Shown: positions 8,041 to 17,593, counted from the stretch's first letter. The stretch: 64,000 nucleotides of DNA from Porphyromonas cangingivalis (GCF_900638305.1 NZ_LR134506.1:1488001-1552000), one strand, 5' to 3'. Notes: generated by a model not told the origin, from the letters alone. Numbers and translations are program-made.

Positions 8041-9321
8041 ATGAAAAGAGACGAAAGAATCTTTGCCCTCATCCAAGAGGAGCACGAGAGACAACGCAAA
8101 GGGATCGAGCTCATCGCTTCGGAAAACTTTGTCAGTGATCAAGTCATGGAAGCCATGGGCAGCTGCTTTACCAACAAGTACGCCGAGGGTTATCCCGGAC
8201 GCAGATATTACGGTGGTTGCGAAGTCGTAGACCAAGCCGAACAGCTTGCGATCGATCGTATCAAGCAACTTTATGGTGCAGAGTGGGCCAACGTACAGCC
8301 TCACTCAGGTGCTCAGGCAAACATGGCGGTACTACTCACAGTACTCAAGCCCGGCGACACATTCCTCGGTCTCAACCTCGCTCATGGTGGTCACCTCTCT
8401 CACGGTTCGGCTGTCAACAGCTCGGGCATCTTGTACAACCCCATCGCATACAATGTCAAGGAAGATACAGGTCGTGTAGACTACGATGAGATGGAACGCC
8501 TTGCACTCGAACACAAGCCCAAACTCATCATCGCAGGTGGTTCGGCTTACTCTCGTGAGTGGGAATACCAACGCATGCGTGACATCGCAGACAAGATCGG
8601 TGCGCTCCTCATGGTGGATATGGCTCACCCTGCAGGTCTCGTGGCAGCAGGTCTCCTCGACAACCCGGTGAAGTATGCTCACATCGTCACTTCGACCACA
8701 CACAAGACTCTACGTGGTCCTCGTGGTGGTATCATCCTCCTCGGCAAGGACTTCGAAAACCCTTGGGGACTCAAGACACCAAAGGGGGTACTCAAGACCA
8801 TGGGACAGCTCCTCGACTCTGCAGTCTTCCCGGGTGTACAGGGTGGTCCGCTTGAACACGTGATCGCTGCCAAGGCTGTCGCTTTCGGCGAAGCTCTTGA
8901 CCCATCATTCAAGGTGTACCAACAGCTTGTCAAGGACAATGCTCAGGCCATGGCGAAGGCGTTCATCGAGCTTGGTTATAAGATCATCTCCGATGGTACA
9001 GACAACCACAGTATGCTCGTGGATCTCCGTCCTAAGTTCCCCGAACTCACAGGTAAGGTCGCTGAGAACAGCCTCGTACGTGCGGACATCACCATCAACA
9101 AGAACATGGTGCCATTCGACACCCGTTCGGCATTCCAGACTTCGGGCTTCCGTGTAGGTACGCCGGCGATCTCTACAAGAGGTGTACAACCTTCGGAAAT
9201 GAAGGCCATCGTCACCCTCATCGACCGTGTCCTCTCTGCTCCTGAAGACGAAGCTGTCATCACAGCTGTACGCAAGGAGGTCAACGAGATGATGTCCGAA
9301 CGTCCTATCTTCGCGTGGTAA
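8041..9321 (+). CDS. glyA: Serine hydroxymethyltransferase GlyA
   Basis: A cytosolic PLP enzyme interconverting serine plus tetrahydrofolate and glycine plus 5,10-methylene-THF, the main one-carbon source. The 426-residue length is normal. Conserved stretches include [11 protein letters not shown] near the N-terminus, [38 protein letters not shown], and [13 protein letters not shown], where Lys222 forms the Schiff base with PLP. The small C-terminal domain ([11 protein letters not shown]) is complete. It is monocistronic with its own promoter and a bidirectional terminator. Codon use is strongly biased, as expected of a highly expressed gene. Confidence 0.98.
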   Translation: MKRDERIFALIQEEHERQRKGIELIASENFVSDQVMEAMGSCFTNKYAEGYPGRRYYGGCEVVDQAEQLAIDRIKQLYGAEWANVQPHSGAQANMAVLLTVLKPGDTFLGLNLAHGGHLSHGSAVNSSGILYNPIAYNVKEDTGRVDYDEMERLALEHKPKLIIAGGSAYSREWEYQRMRDIADKIGALLMVDMAHPAGLVAAGLLDNPVKYAHIVTSTTHKTLRGPRGGIILLGKDFENPWGLKTPKGVLKTMGQLLDSAVFPGVQGGPLEHVIAAKAVAFGEALDPSFKVYQQLVKDNAQAMAKAFIELGYKIISDGTDNHSMLVDLRPKFPELTGKVAENSLVRADITINKNMVPFDTRSAFQTSGFRVGTPAISTRGVQPSEMKAIVTLIDRVLSAPEDEAVITAVRKEVNEMMSERPIFAW

Positions 9322-9346
9322 TCCCTCACCGAAGGACATAAAAAAG

Positions 9347-9387
9347 AAGAGCGGCTAAGCACCCATCGGGGTACTTAGCCGCTCTTT
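9347..9387. terminator. Bidirectional terminator between glyA and katA
   Basis: A 13-bp perfect stem (AAGAGCGGCTAAG / CTTAGCCGCTCTT) is flanked by A-rich sequence on the left and TTTTA on the right. It can end glyA (rightward) and katA (leftward), which converge here. Confidence 0.8.
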
Positions 9388-9410
9388 TATTGGCGGAAGG
9401 CGTATAAGCC

Positions 9411-10874
9411 TTATTGCAACGCTTCGTTGACGTCGATGCCGAGGGCATCTGCCACACCCTTACCATAAGCAGGATCTGCCTTGTAACAGTTGGAGATGTG
9501 ACGTAGCTTGATCACCTTGGGGATGTCTCCCATCGAGCGAGCAGTGTTGTCGAAGAGGACTTGCTGTTGCTCAGGCGACATGAGGTCGAAGAGGGCCTTG
9601 ACCTGTGAATAGTAGTCACTGTCGTCTTCTCTGAAGTCCCACTGATAAGCAGCTCCATCGAGCTCGAGAGGTGGTTCCTTGTACTCGTTCTGATCTTGCC
9701 AGTGACCATAGCCGTTGGGCTCATAACCGAGGCGCGAACCGTAGTTGCCATCGACCCTCATAGCACCATCACGATGGTACATATTGAGGAATGGGCAACG
9801 GCTCTTGTTGACAGGGATCTGGTGGTGGTTCACACCGAGGCGGTAACGCTGGGTGTCTCCGTAAGAGAAGAGACGTCCTTGAAGCATACGGTCGGGTGAG
9901 AAGCTGATACCGGGCACGACATTGGCAGGGTTGAATGCAGCCTGCTCGACATCTGCGAAGTAGTTTTCAGGATTGCGGTTGAGCTCCATGACACCCACTT
10001 CCATGAGCGGAAACTCCTTCTGTGACCACACCTTCGTCAAGTCGAATGGGTTGAAAGGCATCTGCTTAGCCTGCTCTTCGGTCATGATCTGGATCTTGAG
10101 TGTCCAGCGAGGGAAGTCGCCGCGCTCGATGCTTTCGTAGAGGTCTCTCTGATGACTCTCACGGTCCTTGCCCACGATGGCTTCTGCCTCAGCATCGGTG
10201 AGGTTCTTGATCCCTTGTTGAGTGTGGAGGTGGAACTTCACCCAGTGTCTCACACCCTCAGCATTGATGAACGAGAACGTGTGGCTACCATAGCCGTGCA
10301 TATGACGGTAGCTCGCAGGGATACCACGATCACTCATCGTGATGGTCACCTGATGAAGAGCTTCGGGGAGGAGCGTCCAGAAGTCCCAGTTGTTCTGAGC
10401 ACTTCTCATGTTGGTGCGAGGATCACGCTTGACGGCGTGGTTGAGGTCGGGGAACTTGAGAGGGTCTCTCAAGAAGAACACCGGAGTGTTATTTCCGACC
10501 AAGTCCCAGTTGCCCTCCTCGGTGTAAAACTTGATGGCAAAGCCACGGATGTCGCGTTCGGCATCGGCAGCACCACGCTCACCGGCTACGGTAGAGAAGC
10601 GGACAAAAAGTTCAGTCTTCTTACCTATCTCCGAGAATATGGCTGCCTTCGTGTACTTTGTGATGTCGTGAGTGACAGTGAAAGTACCGAACGCTCCCGA
10701 TCCTTTGGCGTGCATACGGCGTTCGGGGATAACTTCGCGATCGAAGTGGGCGAGTTTTTCGAGGAACCAGATGTCTTGGAGCAACATCGGGCCACGCTTG
10801 CCGGCTGTCGCGACATTCTGGTTGTCAGCCACGGGAGCACCCGCAGCTGTTGTCAGTTTGTTCTTTTGTTCCAT
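9411..10874 (-). CDS. katA: Haem catalase KatA
   Basis: A 487-residue monofunctional (small-subunit) catalase that disproportionates hydrogen peroxide. Signature sequences are [12 protein letters not shown] with catalytic His55, the distal Asn in [13 protein letters not shown], and [14 protein letters not shown] holding the proximal haem-ligand Tyr. No signal peptide is present, so it is cytosolic. It lies 66 bp after a leftward flavodoxin-like gene and may share its promoter; I found no TAnnTTTG element in the gap. Catalase is absent from some oral Porphyromonas and present in several animal species, so it is a useful taxonomic hint (recalled knowledge). It converges with glyA at the terminator at 9347. 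Confidence 0.97.
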   Translation of the reverse strand: MEQKNKLTTAAGAPVADNQNVATAGKRGPMLLQDIWFLEKLAHFDREVIPERRMHAKGSGAFGTFTVTHDITKYTKAAIFSEIGKKTELFVRFSTVAGERGAADAERDIRGFAIKFYTEEGNWDLVGNNTPVFFLRDPLKFPDLNHAVKRDPRTNMRSAQNNWDFWTLLPEALHQVTITMSDRGIPASYRHMHGYGSHTFSFINAEGVRHWVKFHLHTQQGIKNLTDAEAEAIVGKDRESHQRDLYESIERGDFPRWTLKIQIMTEEQAKQMPFNPFDLTKVWSQKEFPLMEVGVMELNRNPENYFADVEQAAFNPANVVPGISFSPDRMLQGRLFSYGDTQRYRLGVNHHQIPVNKSRCPFLNMYHRDGAMRVDGNYGSRLGYEPNGYGHWQDQNEYKEPPLELDGAAYQWDFREDDSDYYSQVKALFDLMSPEQQQVLFDNTARSMGDIPKVIKLRHISNCYKADPAYGKGVADALGIDVNEALQ

Positions 10875-10940
10875 CGTTTTCAGTATTAAGTTAATAAAAT
10901 ATCAGGTACGGACACAAAAAGGCGTCAGACCAACTCTCTT

Positions 10941-11384
10941 TCACAAGCTGTTACGAAGAGCCTTGATCCTTTCAATGTAGGCGTCAAGCCTCTGCTTGTC
11001 TTCGTCGGAGAGGATACCGGTCTTGGACTTCATTGTATCTACCTGTTTTACATCGGACAGATTGAGACACCCTTTCATCCTTTTGAATATTGCCCCTGTG
11101 CGCACCTTATAAGTCGCAAAAAGAACAAGATGAGGAGGAAGTGTTGCAGGGAGTTTCTTGGAGGCTTCGATCCATACCTTGCTCGGGCTCTGATTGACGA
11201 CGAACCAGCCGGTCGTCCAGCTCCCAAGCAACAAAAGATCGGAGTCTCGGAGCTGTTCTTCCTTGAAGTCGGAGATCGGTCCATAACTCACATTGACACC
11301 CTTGCTCCACAAGTACATAGCCATTGCTCGTGCCCATCCTGCCGTGCGTCCTTTCTTACTCTGGTACAGTATTGTTGCCTTCAT
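10941..11384 (-). CDS. Flavodoxin-domain protein
   Basis: A 147-residue protein with the flavodoxin start MKATILYQSKKGRTAGWARAMA, corresponding to the phosphate-binding loop of FMN flavodoxins, although the usual T/SxTGxT is altered (SKKGRTA). DSDLLLLGSWTTGWF corresponds to the second FMN loop. The length is at the short end for flavodoxins. It resembles the flavodoxin-like proteins of anaerobes rather than electron-carrier FldA; FMN binding is inferred. It is leftward, 66 bp before katA, behind a good promoter (11413-11443), so a role beside catalase in oxidative stress is possible. Confidence 0.75.
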   Translation of the reverse strand: MKATILYQSKKGRTAGWARAMAMYLWSKGVNVSYGPISDFKEEQLRDSDLLLLGSWTTGWFVVNQSPSKVWIEASKKLPATLPPHLVLFATYKVRTGAIFKRMKGCLNLSDVKQVDTMKSKTGILSDEDKQRLDAYIERIKALRNSL

Positions 11385-11412
11385 ATTTTGTTGTATTTAT
11401 GTATGCTTTTTA

Positions 11413-11443
11413 CAAATGTACCGAAAGATCGCATCACTGACAA
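11413..11443 (-). promoter_or_regulatory. Leftward promoter of the flavodoxin (and possibly katA) unit
   Basis: On the minus strand TTG (11441-11443) is followed after 20 bp by TACATTTG (11413-11420). The start of transcription falls about 20 nt before the ATG at 11384. Confidence 0.65.
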
Positions 11444-11516
11444 TCGACTATCTTTATATCGATATAGAACACGCCTATATCCACGTCTTCACTCATTCAC
11501 TCTCATAGAGTTACAA

Positions 11517-12776
11517 TCATTTCTCTATCGCAGCGATGCCCGGAAGCACCTTGCCTTCGATCGCTTCGAGGAGGGCACCGCCACCGGTGGAGACATAGGA
11601 GACCTTGTCGGCAAGATGATACTTGTTGACACAAGCGACGGAGTCTCCGCCACCGACGAGGGAGAACGCTCCCGCCTTTGTCGCTTCGGCGATTGCCTTA
11701 CCCACGGCTTCGGAGCCATGCCCGAAGTTGTCAAACTCGAACACGCCCGTAGGGCCGTTCCAGAGGATCGTCTTGGAGCCCTTGATCACCTCGCTGAACA
11801 TCTCTATCGTCTTGGGGCCGATGTCCATACCCTCCCAGCCGTCGGGGATGTCGTTCGATGGCACGAACTGTGTATTCGCATCGTTGCTGAACTTATCCGC
11901 CACCTTGCTGTCCACAGCGATGTATAGCTTCACGCCACGCTCCTCAGCCTTCTTGATGATGTCGAGAGCGAGATCGAGCTTGTCGTTCTCAACGATGGAG
12001 ACACCGATCTTGCCTCCACGGGCTTTGGAGAAGGTATAAGTCATACCGCCCGTGAGGATGAGGTTGTCCACCTTGGTGAGGAGGTTCTCGATGATGTCGA
12101 TCTTGCTCGACACCTTGGAGCCCCCCATGATCGCTGTAAATGGGCGTCGGATGTCGCTCATCACCTTCTTTACCGCCTCGACCTCCTTACCCATGAGGTA
12201 GCCGAACATCTTGTGATCCTTGTCGAAATAATCCGCCATCAGTGCTGTCGAAGCGTGTGCACGGTGCGCTGTACCGAAAGCATCATTGACATACACGTCG
12301 GCAAGGTCGGCGAGCTTCTTGGTGAAGACCTTCTGCGACTCCTTCACGGCCTTCTTTGCAGCAGCCTTCTCCTCCTCGCTCGCATCTTCGGCAAGACCAC
12401 GAGGCTTGCCCTCCTCTTCGGCATAGAAGCGGAGATTTTCGAGCAACAATGCCTCTCCATCCTTCAGCTCGGCAGCCATACGGACAGCCTCCTCACCCAC
12501 ACAGTCGGGCGCAAACTTCACCTCCACGCCCAGAGCCTTGGAGATCTGATCCTTGATGTGAGCGAGCGAATACTTGTCCTCCACACCCTTTGGACGACCG
12601 AGGTGCGATCCGAGGATGAGTCTGCCACCATCGCCCAAGATCTTGTGGAGCGTGGGCAGAGCCGCACGGATGCGGGTGTCGTCGGTGATGTTGAACTTGT
12701 CATCGAGGGGGACATTGAAGTCCACACGGACAAAGGTGCGTAGACCTTTGAAATTGAAGTTATCGATATTTGCCAT
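11517..12776 (-). CDS. pgk: Phosphoglycerate kinase
   Basis: A glycolytic/gluconeogenic enzyme transferring phosphate between 1,3-bisphosphoglycerate and ADP. The start at 12776 ([23 protein letters not shown]) is chosen over an upstream one because this is the canonical N-terminus with the substrate-binding RVDFNVP motif. Other motifs are [58 protein letters not shown] and the nucleotide-site [10 protein letters not shown]. The length of 419 residues is normal. Monocistronic, leftward; a -7 element lies about 50 bp upstream. No clear terminator was seen between its end and the flavodoxin promoter. Confidence 0.98.
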   Translation of the reverse strand: MANIDNFNFKGLRTFVRVDFNVPLDDKFNITDDTRIRAALPTLHKILGDGGRLILGSHLGRPKGVEDKYSLAHIKDQISKALGVEVKFAPDCVGEEAVRMAAELKDGEALLLENLRFYAEEEGKPRGLAEDASEEEKAAAKKAVKESQKVFTKKLADLADVYVNDAFGTAHRAHASTALMADYFDKDHKMFGYLMGKEVEAVKKVMSDIRRPFTAIMGGSKVSSKIDIIENLLTKVDNLILTGGMTYTFSKARGGKIGVSIVENDKLDLALDIIKKAEERGVKLYIAVDSKVADKFSNDANTQFVPSNDIPDGWEGMDIGPKTIEMFSEVIKGSKTILWNGPTGVFEFDNFGHGSEAVGKAIAEATKAGAFSLVGGGDSVACVNKYHLADKVSYVSTGGGALLEAIEGKVLPGIAAIEK

Positions 12777-12827
12777 AATCTGGATATTTTGTGTTTTTAT
12801 TCTGATGATCACGAAAAGTGCTATCTA

Positions 12828-12835
12828 CAAATGTA
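12828..12835 (-). promoter_or_regulatory. -7 element of pgk
   Basis: The minus strand reads TACATTTG 52 bp before the pgk start. No -33 TTG is present at the usual spacing. Confidence 0.5.
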
Positions 12836-12925
12836 ACCAATACTTTCGAGACCTGCTCCACTTTTGGGGGAGAAAAAGCCTGCCCCTCGATCCGCACCTA
12901 CGAGAGAAGTCCACCGGGGTCAAAA

Positions 12926-13007
12926 AAAGTCGTTAGACTCGATGACGAAAGTCGTTAGATTCGATCACGAAAGTCGTTAAACTTGATTTTGACCCTCCAA
13001 CGACTTT
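12926..13007. repeat. 22-bp tandem repeat element, locus 1
   Basis: Three 22-bp units stand head to tail at 12926-12947, 12948-12969 and 12970-12991, each beginning AAAGTCGTTA and continuing RAYTYGAT. A tail (12992-13007) ends CCAACGACTTT, the inverted form of the unit start, so AAAGTCGTT and AACGACTTT can pair. An A-run precedes the first unit. The same element occurs at 27241, 38665 and 51741. It lies between pgk and the padR promoter. The rest of 12836-13164 shows nothing else. Confidence 0.85.
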
Positions 13008-13164
13008 GCGAGCGACCTCCGACCTGTCACACCGGAAGTCATCCGCACTTCGCCTCCCATCGGGAACAGAGAACCCCATGGTAAGGCGTATAGACATAAC
13101 TGAGAACTGCCTCTGTCGACAGCTATCGGCATGAAAAACAACGCTCAGTTAAAAATTTATGTAG

Positions 13165-13200
13165 TTTGTATTGCAAAGTACAAAAAATTATATACCTTTG
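13165..13200 (+). promoter_or_regulatory. padR promoter overlapping a TTTGTA-N8-TACAAA operator
   Basis: TTG (13171-13173), 19-bp spacer, TACCTTTG (13193-13200). The inverted repeat TTTGTA (13165-13170) / TACAAA (13179-13184), with 8 bp between the arms, sits across the -33 element. PadR regulators bind such dyads, so autoregulation is likely (inference). Confidence 0.65.
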
Positions 13201-13263
13201 TGGCAAGTAAGGAACTGAACAACACATCACAGTGAATACTAAACACCATCTAAACGACTGATA

Positions 13264-13650
13264 ATGAATGAAGCAGTAGAAAAAGTGAAGTCCCAGATGC
13301 GAAAGGGGATCTTGGAGTACTGCATACTCCTGATCCTTCACCGCAAAGAGGCGTACAGCACCGACATCATCAACGCACTCAAGCAAAATGAGTTGATTGT
13401 GGTCGAAGGCACGCTCTATCCCCTCCTCTCACGTCTCAAGACGGCAGGACTTCTCTCGTACACATGGGTGGAGAGCACACAGGGGCCACCCCGTAAGTAT
13501 TACAAGATCACGGAGAAGGGCGAGGAGTTTCTCTCCGAACTACACTCCGCATGGCACGAGATACGCAACACCGTGGATCTCCTCATGCAAGGTATCCCTC
13601 AAGACGAAAACACACCCACCGATAATGTTGAAAATATCATCGCTTTATGA
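13264..13650 (+). CDS. PadR-family transcriptional regulator
   Basis: A 128-residue winged-helix repressor. The N-terminal helix and recognition helix are recognisable in KGILEYCILLILHRKEAYSTDIINAL, the wing in EGTLYPLLSRLKTAGLLSYTW and GPPRKYYKITEKGEEFL, and a C-terminal dimerisation helix follows. The start at 13264 follows a promoter with a palindrome over its -33 element. Its stop overlaps the start of the PspC-domain gene by 4 nt, a coupling seen often in Bacteroidetes. Family knowledge suggests it senses envelope stress or a small molecule and controls its own operon; the inducer is not known. Confidence 0.9.
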   Translation: MNEAVEKVKSQMRKGILEYCILLILHRKEAYSTDIINALKQNELIVVEGTLYPLLSRLKTAGLLSYTWVESTQGPPRKYYKITEKGEEFLSELHSAWHEIRNTVDLLMQGIPQDENTPTDNVENIIAL

Positions 13651-14708
13651 AGAAAACGATTACGATAAATCTTGCCAACCGTGTCTTCCAGATCGAAGAA
13701 GACGCATACATGATGCTTGAGCAATATCTCAACGGGTTGAGAGCCTACTTCAAGCGTACCGATCCCGATGGAGAGATCACCGACGATATCGAAAACCGCA
13801 TCAGCGAACTCTTTGCCGAAAAGAAACGCCTCGGTCATGAGGTCATCACCGTAGACATCACTTCGGAGGTCATCCACCGCATGGGAGACATGAGCGACTT
13901 CATCGACACCGACGAAGAGACCTCGAGCACTGCAGGAACGACCTATACCGAGACAACCTCGGAGCCGGAGCGTGAGAAGGTCCAAAGGAAGTTTTACCGC
14001 GACATCTCGAACAAATGGGTGGCAGGGGTACTGTCAGGACTTGCGGCATATGTCAATATCGATGTATGGGTATTGAGACTTGTGTTCATATTCCTGCTCT
14101 TCACACCGATCACGCTCTTCTTGATCGTCTTCTACATCGCCTGCGCCATCTTTATCGACCCTGCGATCACCGTCAATCAGCGACTTGAGATGAAGGGCGA
14201 GGCCGTCTCCCCCGATGCGATATGGAAAAAGATCTCGGAGGAGTCCAAGGACTTCGGCGACAAGATCTCCGATGGCTTCTCTAAAGTGCGCACGAAGTAC
14301 AATCTGGGCTACGAAAAGAGTGAGACGACAGCCGAGAAGAAGCCCAAAAGATCTTGGACAAGCTGGCTTTGGGGGATCCTCGGGATCATCATCGCACTTG
14401 CACTATGCTTCGGCTTCCTCTATCTCATTTCGCCGGACTTGGTGGAAGGCTTCAGGGCAGGCTATTACAGCATCGATGATCCCGAGCATATCTTAGAGAG
14501 CATCGCTTACATGTTTGCGGGAGGGTTGGGGCTCTTGAGCATCGTCATCATACCGCTCATGATCCTCTGTGGGATCCTGTTCTTCTTACTCGGTCTGGCG
14601 ATCTTGATCGTGCCCATAGGTGTGATCCTCAAGACTCCATTCCACATCATCATCAAGATCCTCCTCATCATAGGATGGTTCATGCTGTTCTTCTACGTCT
14701 TGTCATAA
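13647..14708 (+). CDS. PspC-domain membrane protein
   Basis: A 353-residue protein translationally coupled to padR (ATGA overlap). The cytosolic N-terminus (about 1-110) is acidic. A PspC domain follows (about 111-170: KFYRDISNKWVAGVLSGLAAYVNIDVWVLRLVF, then hydrophobic FLLFTPITLFLIVFYIACAIF). Further membrane segments lie near 235-260, 285-330 and the C-terminus (IIIKILLIIGWFMLFFYVL). Phage-shock protein C proteins sense inner-membrane stress; the PadR-PspC pair here is probably a self-contained envelope-stress unit (inference). It ends at a good terminator at 14785. Confidence 0.88.
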   Translation: MKKTITINLANRVFQIEEDAYMMLEQYLNGLRAYFKRTDPDGEITDDIENRISELFAEKKRLGHEVITVDITSEVIHRMGDMSDFIDTDEETSSTAGTTYTETTSEPEREKVQRKFYRDISNKWVAGVLSGLAAYVNIDVWVLRLVFIFLLFTPITLFLIVFYIACAIFIDPAITVNQRLEMKGEAVSPDAIWKKISEESKDFGDKISDGFSKVRTKYNLGYEKSETTAEKKPKRSWTSWLWGILGIIIALALCFGFLYLISPDLVEGFRAGYYSIDDPEHILESIAYMFAGGLGLLSIVIIPLMILCGILFFLLGLAILIVPIGVILKTPFHIIIKILLIIGWFMLFFYVLS

Positions 14709-14784
14709 GCAAAAGAAACATAGGACTAAGATTAATATTTCTCTAACAGAGACCTGTTGTCAGGTCAGAACATTGTACTTTTTT

Positions 14785-14822
14785 CTCCGAGATGGTTGGG
14801 ATAACCGTCTCGGAGTTTTTTT
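14785..14822 (+). terminator. Terminator of the padR-pspC operon
   Basis: An 8-bp stem CTCCGAGA / TCTCGGAG with an inner GGTT/AACC helix is followed by seven Ts (14816-14822). A second small hairpin GACCTG-TTGT-CAGGTC precedes it (about 14750-14766). Confidence 0.85.
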
Positions 14823-15105
14823 ACGAGGATTAGGAACTATTAGTGGAAGGGGGGTTAGGTAGCGGGAGAGGTAAGTAAATGGAAATGAAGCTGATTTGCG
14901 CCACATACAGAGGTTTGCACAGCGGGCTAAAGTGCAGAAAGTGTGGATTTATCCAGAAGTTCCATTACCAAATCGTTAGTCCATTCCTCGAATGGTAATG
15001 AAGAGGTAGGAGAAGGTAACCAACAGAAGAGTATTCGGCAACTCATCTTTCTGCTATTACGATGCTTATGCTTTGTATTACAATGTTTTACATCTAAGCA
15101 ATGTA

Positions 15106-15375
15106 TTAGTCCTTCCAAAACCACCAGTTCAACTTTTCCTTTTCCCGATTCTCCGGCGGTGTTTGTGCGAAGTAAACGGCACATCTGAAAGCATACAATA
15201 CGCAACGGTCTTGCACCACTCCGGCATAGTCGTTGGACAAAGCAAAGAGTACTTCAGGGTCTTTGTCTTTCAAGTCGTCAATGGAGGATATTCCGATATT
15301 CCACAAGTCGGTTGCAAGCGATTTTCCTATCCCGGGAATTACCGTTAGTTCCTTAATGGCCTGCTCTTTGGTCAT
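15106..15375 (-). CDS. Helix-hairpin-helix protein of the Cdd1 / pathogenicity-locus type
   Basis: An 89-residue protein with a helix-hairpin-helix core: LTVIPGIGKSLATDLWNIGISSIDDLKDKDPEVLF, followed by CVLYAFRCAVYFA. This fits the small Cdd1 (pathogenicity locus) family, thought to bind DNA non-specifically. The start at 15375 (MTKEQAIKEL) avoids overlap with the VOC gene that ends at 15389; an upstream start at 15417 is possible. It is leftward, 13 bp after the VOC gene. This pair lies in a lower-GC patch with a broken helix-turn-helix gene, suggesting remains of a mobile element. Positions 14823-15105 hold no convincing gene. Confidence 0.75.
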   Translation of the reverse strand: MTKEQAIKELTVIPGIGKSLATDLWNIGISSIDDLKDKDPEVLFALSNDYAGVVQDRCVLYAFRCAVYFAQTPPENREKEKLNWWFWKD

Positions 15376-15388
15376 CGCATCTGACGAA

Positions 15389-15808
15389 CTATATAACAAG
15401 GTTTCCCTCGTTGTCAATCTGCCAAAAAGGATTGTAGGCTACCTCGAACACATAGCCGTCCAAATCCCTGAAATAGCCGCTGTAACCGCCCCAAAATACT
15501 TTCTGTGCCGGTTTCACGATAGTTGCCCCGAGCTGTTCGGCTTCCTGCATCACGGTATCGACTTCTTCCTCTGATATGGCATTATAGCTGATTGTCATGC
15601 CCGAAAAGGATGTCTGCTGATGACTTAATGTAGTATCCTTTTCCAATTCCTGCAGTGGATACAGTCCCAAAACTATTCCACCGAGAGGGAATAGGGCATA
15701 GGCTTCCTGACTCTGTTCCGACTTCTTCCATCCCAAGCCCTCATAGAAAGCTAATGCCTTTTGAAAGTCTGTTACTCCCAATGTGATTAAAGTGAATTTC
15801 TGTCTCAT
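15389..15808 (-). CDS. VOC-family (glyoxalase-like) protein
   Basis: A 139-residue protein with paired beta-alpha-beta-beta-beta units. The first unit runs FTLITLGVTDFQKALAFYEGLGWKKSE; the second holds GYFRDLDGYVFEVAYNPFW, where the Glu is the usual metal ligand position. Members include glyoxalase I, dioxygenases and antibiotic-binding proteins; this divergent form with the conserved NPFW ending is usually annotated only as VOC family. It is followed 13 bp later by the Cdd1-like gene in an apparent two-gene leftward unit of likely foreign origin. Confidence 0.85.
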   Translation of the reverse strand: MRQKFTLITLGVTDFQKALAFYEGLGWKKSEQSQEAYALFPLGGIVLGLYPLQELEKDTTLSHQQTSFSGMTISYNAISEEEVDTVMQEAEQLGATIVKPAQKVFWGGYSGYFRDLDGYVFEVAYNPFWQIDNEGNLVI

Positions 15809-15895
15809 AAGTCATACATTATAGGGTTTGCCACAAAGTTACTCATTTACAATTAGAAAGACGAAAAAAGGGGAGATCATCCTCTTGCGAAATCT

Positions 15896-16036
15896 TTATT
15901 CCCGATAGTTCTCTTGCAGTAATCGGTTGATGTCAGAGAGGCGATAGAGTATTTTGCCAGCGATTTGGGTGTAGGGAATAATGTCCTTGTCTCGATAATC
16001 CTGCAAGGTACGAGGGCTGATAAAGATACTTTCAAG
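15896..16036 (-). pseudogene. Remnant of a mobile-element helix-turn-helix (excisionase-like) gene
   Basis: The last ~45 codons encode ISPRTLQDYRDKDIIPYTQ, GKILYRLSDINRLLQE and a short tail, matching the C-terminal end of helix-turn-helix proteins carried by Bacteroidetes conjugative transposons. The open frame continues upstream to 16156 but that part (Cys/Ser rich) does not look like the family, so the 5' end appears lost. This is a recognition from memory of the pattern; alignment would settle it. Confidence 0.55.
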
Positions 16037-16196
16037 AAATATCACGAGAGTTCTCTCTGCGCAACAAGAGAGAATGTAAGCAGAGCAATCGGGACTATTG
16101 GGGACGAACGATGTTTTCTTGTAAATCCCCAAAAACATTGCTCCAAACTCATACATTATTCGGAGCCAAAAGACATAAAAGCCTAATTCTTATGCC

Positions 16197-16204
16197 TATA
16201 TTTG
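16197..16204 (+). promoter_or_regulatory. -7 element before the small membrane protein
   Basis: TATATTTG lies 54 bp upstream of the ATG at 16258 and within the longer open frame that begins at 16111, which argues for the shorter protein. No -33 TTG at normal spacing. Confidence 0.4.
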
Positions 16205-16257
16205 TCAAGGCATCACCTTATAACACAAAGCCCATCCGAGGTCTCCTCGTCGAAATC

Positions 16258-16503
16258 ATGATAAAAGCAATACTCTCCAAAATAGCCATCATCGTCCTCC
16301 CCTCCACACTCTGGTTCCTGCTCACGGGGATAGGGATAGGCGCCCAAAGTTTGTCCAATCTCATAGAGGTTGTCATCATATTCGGCCTTTCACTACCGGC
16401 AAGCATACTTTCTCCCAATATCATTTCCACAAAACGTGCTCTTATAGGCTTACTGATTTTGACCGTATTGCTCAGACTATTTATGCCACTTCTGCCCGAA
16501 TAA
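16258..16503 (+). CDS. Small hydrophobic membrane protein
   Basis: An 81-residue protein with about three hydrophobic segments (IAIIVLPSTLWFLLTGIGI; LIEVVIIFGLSLPASIL; ALIGLLILTVLLRLFMPLL). I do not recognise the family. The start at 16258 follows the -7 element at 16197; a start at 16111 would place the promoter inside the gene. It stands alone between the worn accessory patch and the potassium channel gene. Confidence 0.45.
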   Translation: MIKAILSKIAIIVLPSTLWFLLTGIGIGAQSLSNLIEVVIIFGLSLPASILSPNIISTKRALIGLLILTVLLRLFMPLLPE

Positions 16504-16624
16504 GACGGATAAAAAAGAGCACTGACCTCTCCGTTCGGAAGCCTTCTTGTCGCCCCCAAGGGATCTTCCTTATATCTCCCCCGCTTCTTCGTTCGGATTT
16601 TTTCTAAAAAGAGAGATAATGTTA

Positions 16625-16632
16625 TACCTTTG
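16625..16632 (+). promoter_or_regulatory. -7 element before the potassium channel gene
   Basis: TACCTTTG about 125 bp before the channel start. The leader between contains a GAGGG/CCCTC hairpin (about 16697-16713). Confidence 0.4.
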
Positions 16633-16756
16633 CAGGCGTAACTCTCACTCTGTGGCAACAGTGTATTTGAGACCCGCCATGAGCACTATATAGACGAGGG
16701 ATTTTTACCCTCTTGCCGATGAGGGGGAGGTGACCGAAAAACATAACAACATCAAA

Positions 16757-17419
16757 ATGGAGGAGCATTGCAAACATAAATTCGGGTTCTTGAACACGGC
16801 AGTCCTTGTGCTGTCGATCTACGTCCTTTGCGCACTGATCATCGACACGACATTCAAGCTGCCTGAGGAGACATCGAGGCTGCTGAACTACATCGACATC
16901 GCTATCTGTATCTTCTTCTTTTTCGACTTTTGCGTCAGATTATCTCACGCAAAGGACAAGTGGAAATTTATGCGCTGGGGATGGATCGACTTGATTTCGA
17001 GCATACCGATGATAGACTTCTTGAGGTTCGGCAGGGTATTCAGACTCATCCGACTGCTAAGGATATTGAGAGCTTTCAGGACAACGAAAGAGTTTGTGAC
17101 CTACATCTTCCAAAACAAGTCCCAAGGGGCGTTCACCTCCGCAACGATCCTCGCCATCCTGCTCATCATCTTCTCGTCGATCGCCATCCTCCAAGTAGAG
17201 ACCGATCCCGAGAGTAACATCAAGACGGCCGAAGATGCCATCTGGTGGGCTTACGTGACGATCACCACGGTGGGCTATGGAGACAAGTTCCCCGTGACAA
17301 CAGAGGGGCGCATCATCGCAATGTTCCTGATGACTGCCGGAGTCGGACTCTTCGGCACATTCACTGCCTACATCGCTTCGATATTTGTGTCGGACAATAA
17401 CAAGGAGGGGAACAAATAA
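16757..17419 (+). CDS. Voltage-gated-type potassium channel
   Basis: A 220-residue six-helix ion channel of the inner membrane. S1 is NTAVLVLSIYVLCALIID, S2/S3 follow (YIDIAICIFFFFDFCVRL; WGWIDLISSIPMIDFL), S4 carries regularly spaced arginines (RFGRVFRLIRLLRILRAFR), and the pore holds the selectivity filter TITTVGYGD between S5 and S6. This is the KvAP/Kch-like architecture without a cytosolic RCK domain. The start is placed at ATG 16757; an in-frame GTG at 16730 with a purine-rich stretch before it is an alternative adding nine residues. The following 174 bp contain only a distant 9-bp inverted repeat. Confidence 0.9.
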   Translation: MEEHCKHKFGFLNTAVLVLSIYVLCALIIDTTFKLPEETSRLLNYIDIAICIFFFFDFCVRLSHAKDKWKFMRWGWIDLISSIPMIDFLRFGRVFRLIRLLRILRAFRTTKEFVTYIFQNKSQGAFTSATILAILLIIFSSIAILQVETDPESNIKTAEDAIWWAYVTITTVGYGDKFPVTTEGRIIAMFLMTAGVGLFGTFTAYIASIFVSDNNKEGNK

Positions 17420-17593
17420 ACGCCACATCCATTGATGAGAGGTTGAAGGCAGTGACACATCGTGAAACGCCAACAATAGTCCTAATCACTTCTTATCGAC
17501 CTGTAAGCCTATGCTCTATCCCCCATTACCCAACCTCTCAAACCGCTAAGCAATACCTCCTACAAGACATCAAGAAGGGTAAGACAATTAAGT

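Noticed and set aside
12926-12991. 22-bp repeats as a CRISPR array
   Set aside because: Units are contiguous with no unique spacers, only three copies are present, and no cas genes are nearby.
17436-17550. GAGAGGTTG / CAACCTCTC inverted repeat after the potassium channel gene
   Set aside because: Arms are nine bases and about 90 bp apart; too distant for a terminator and likely chance.
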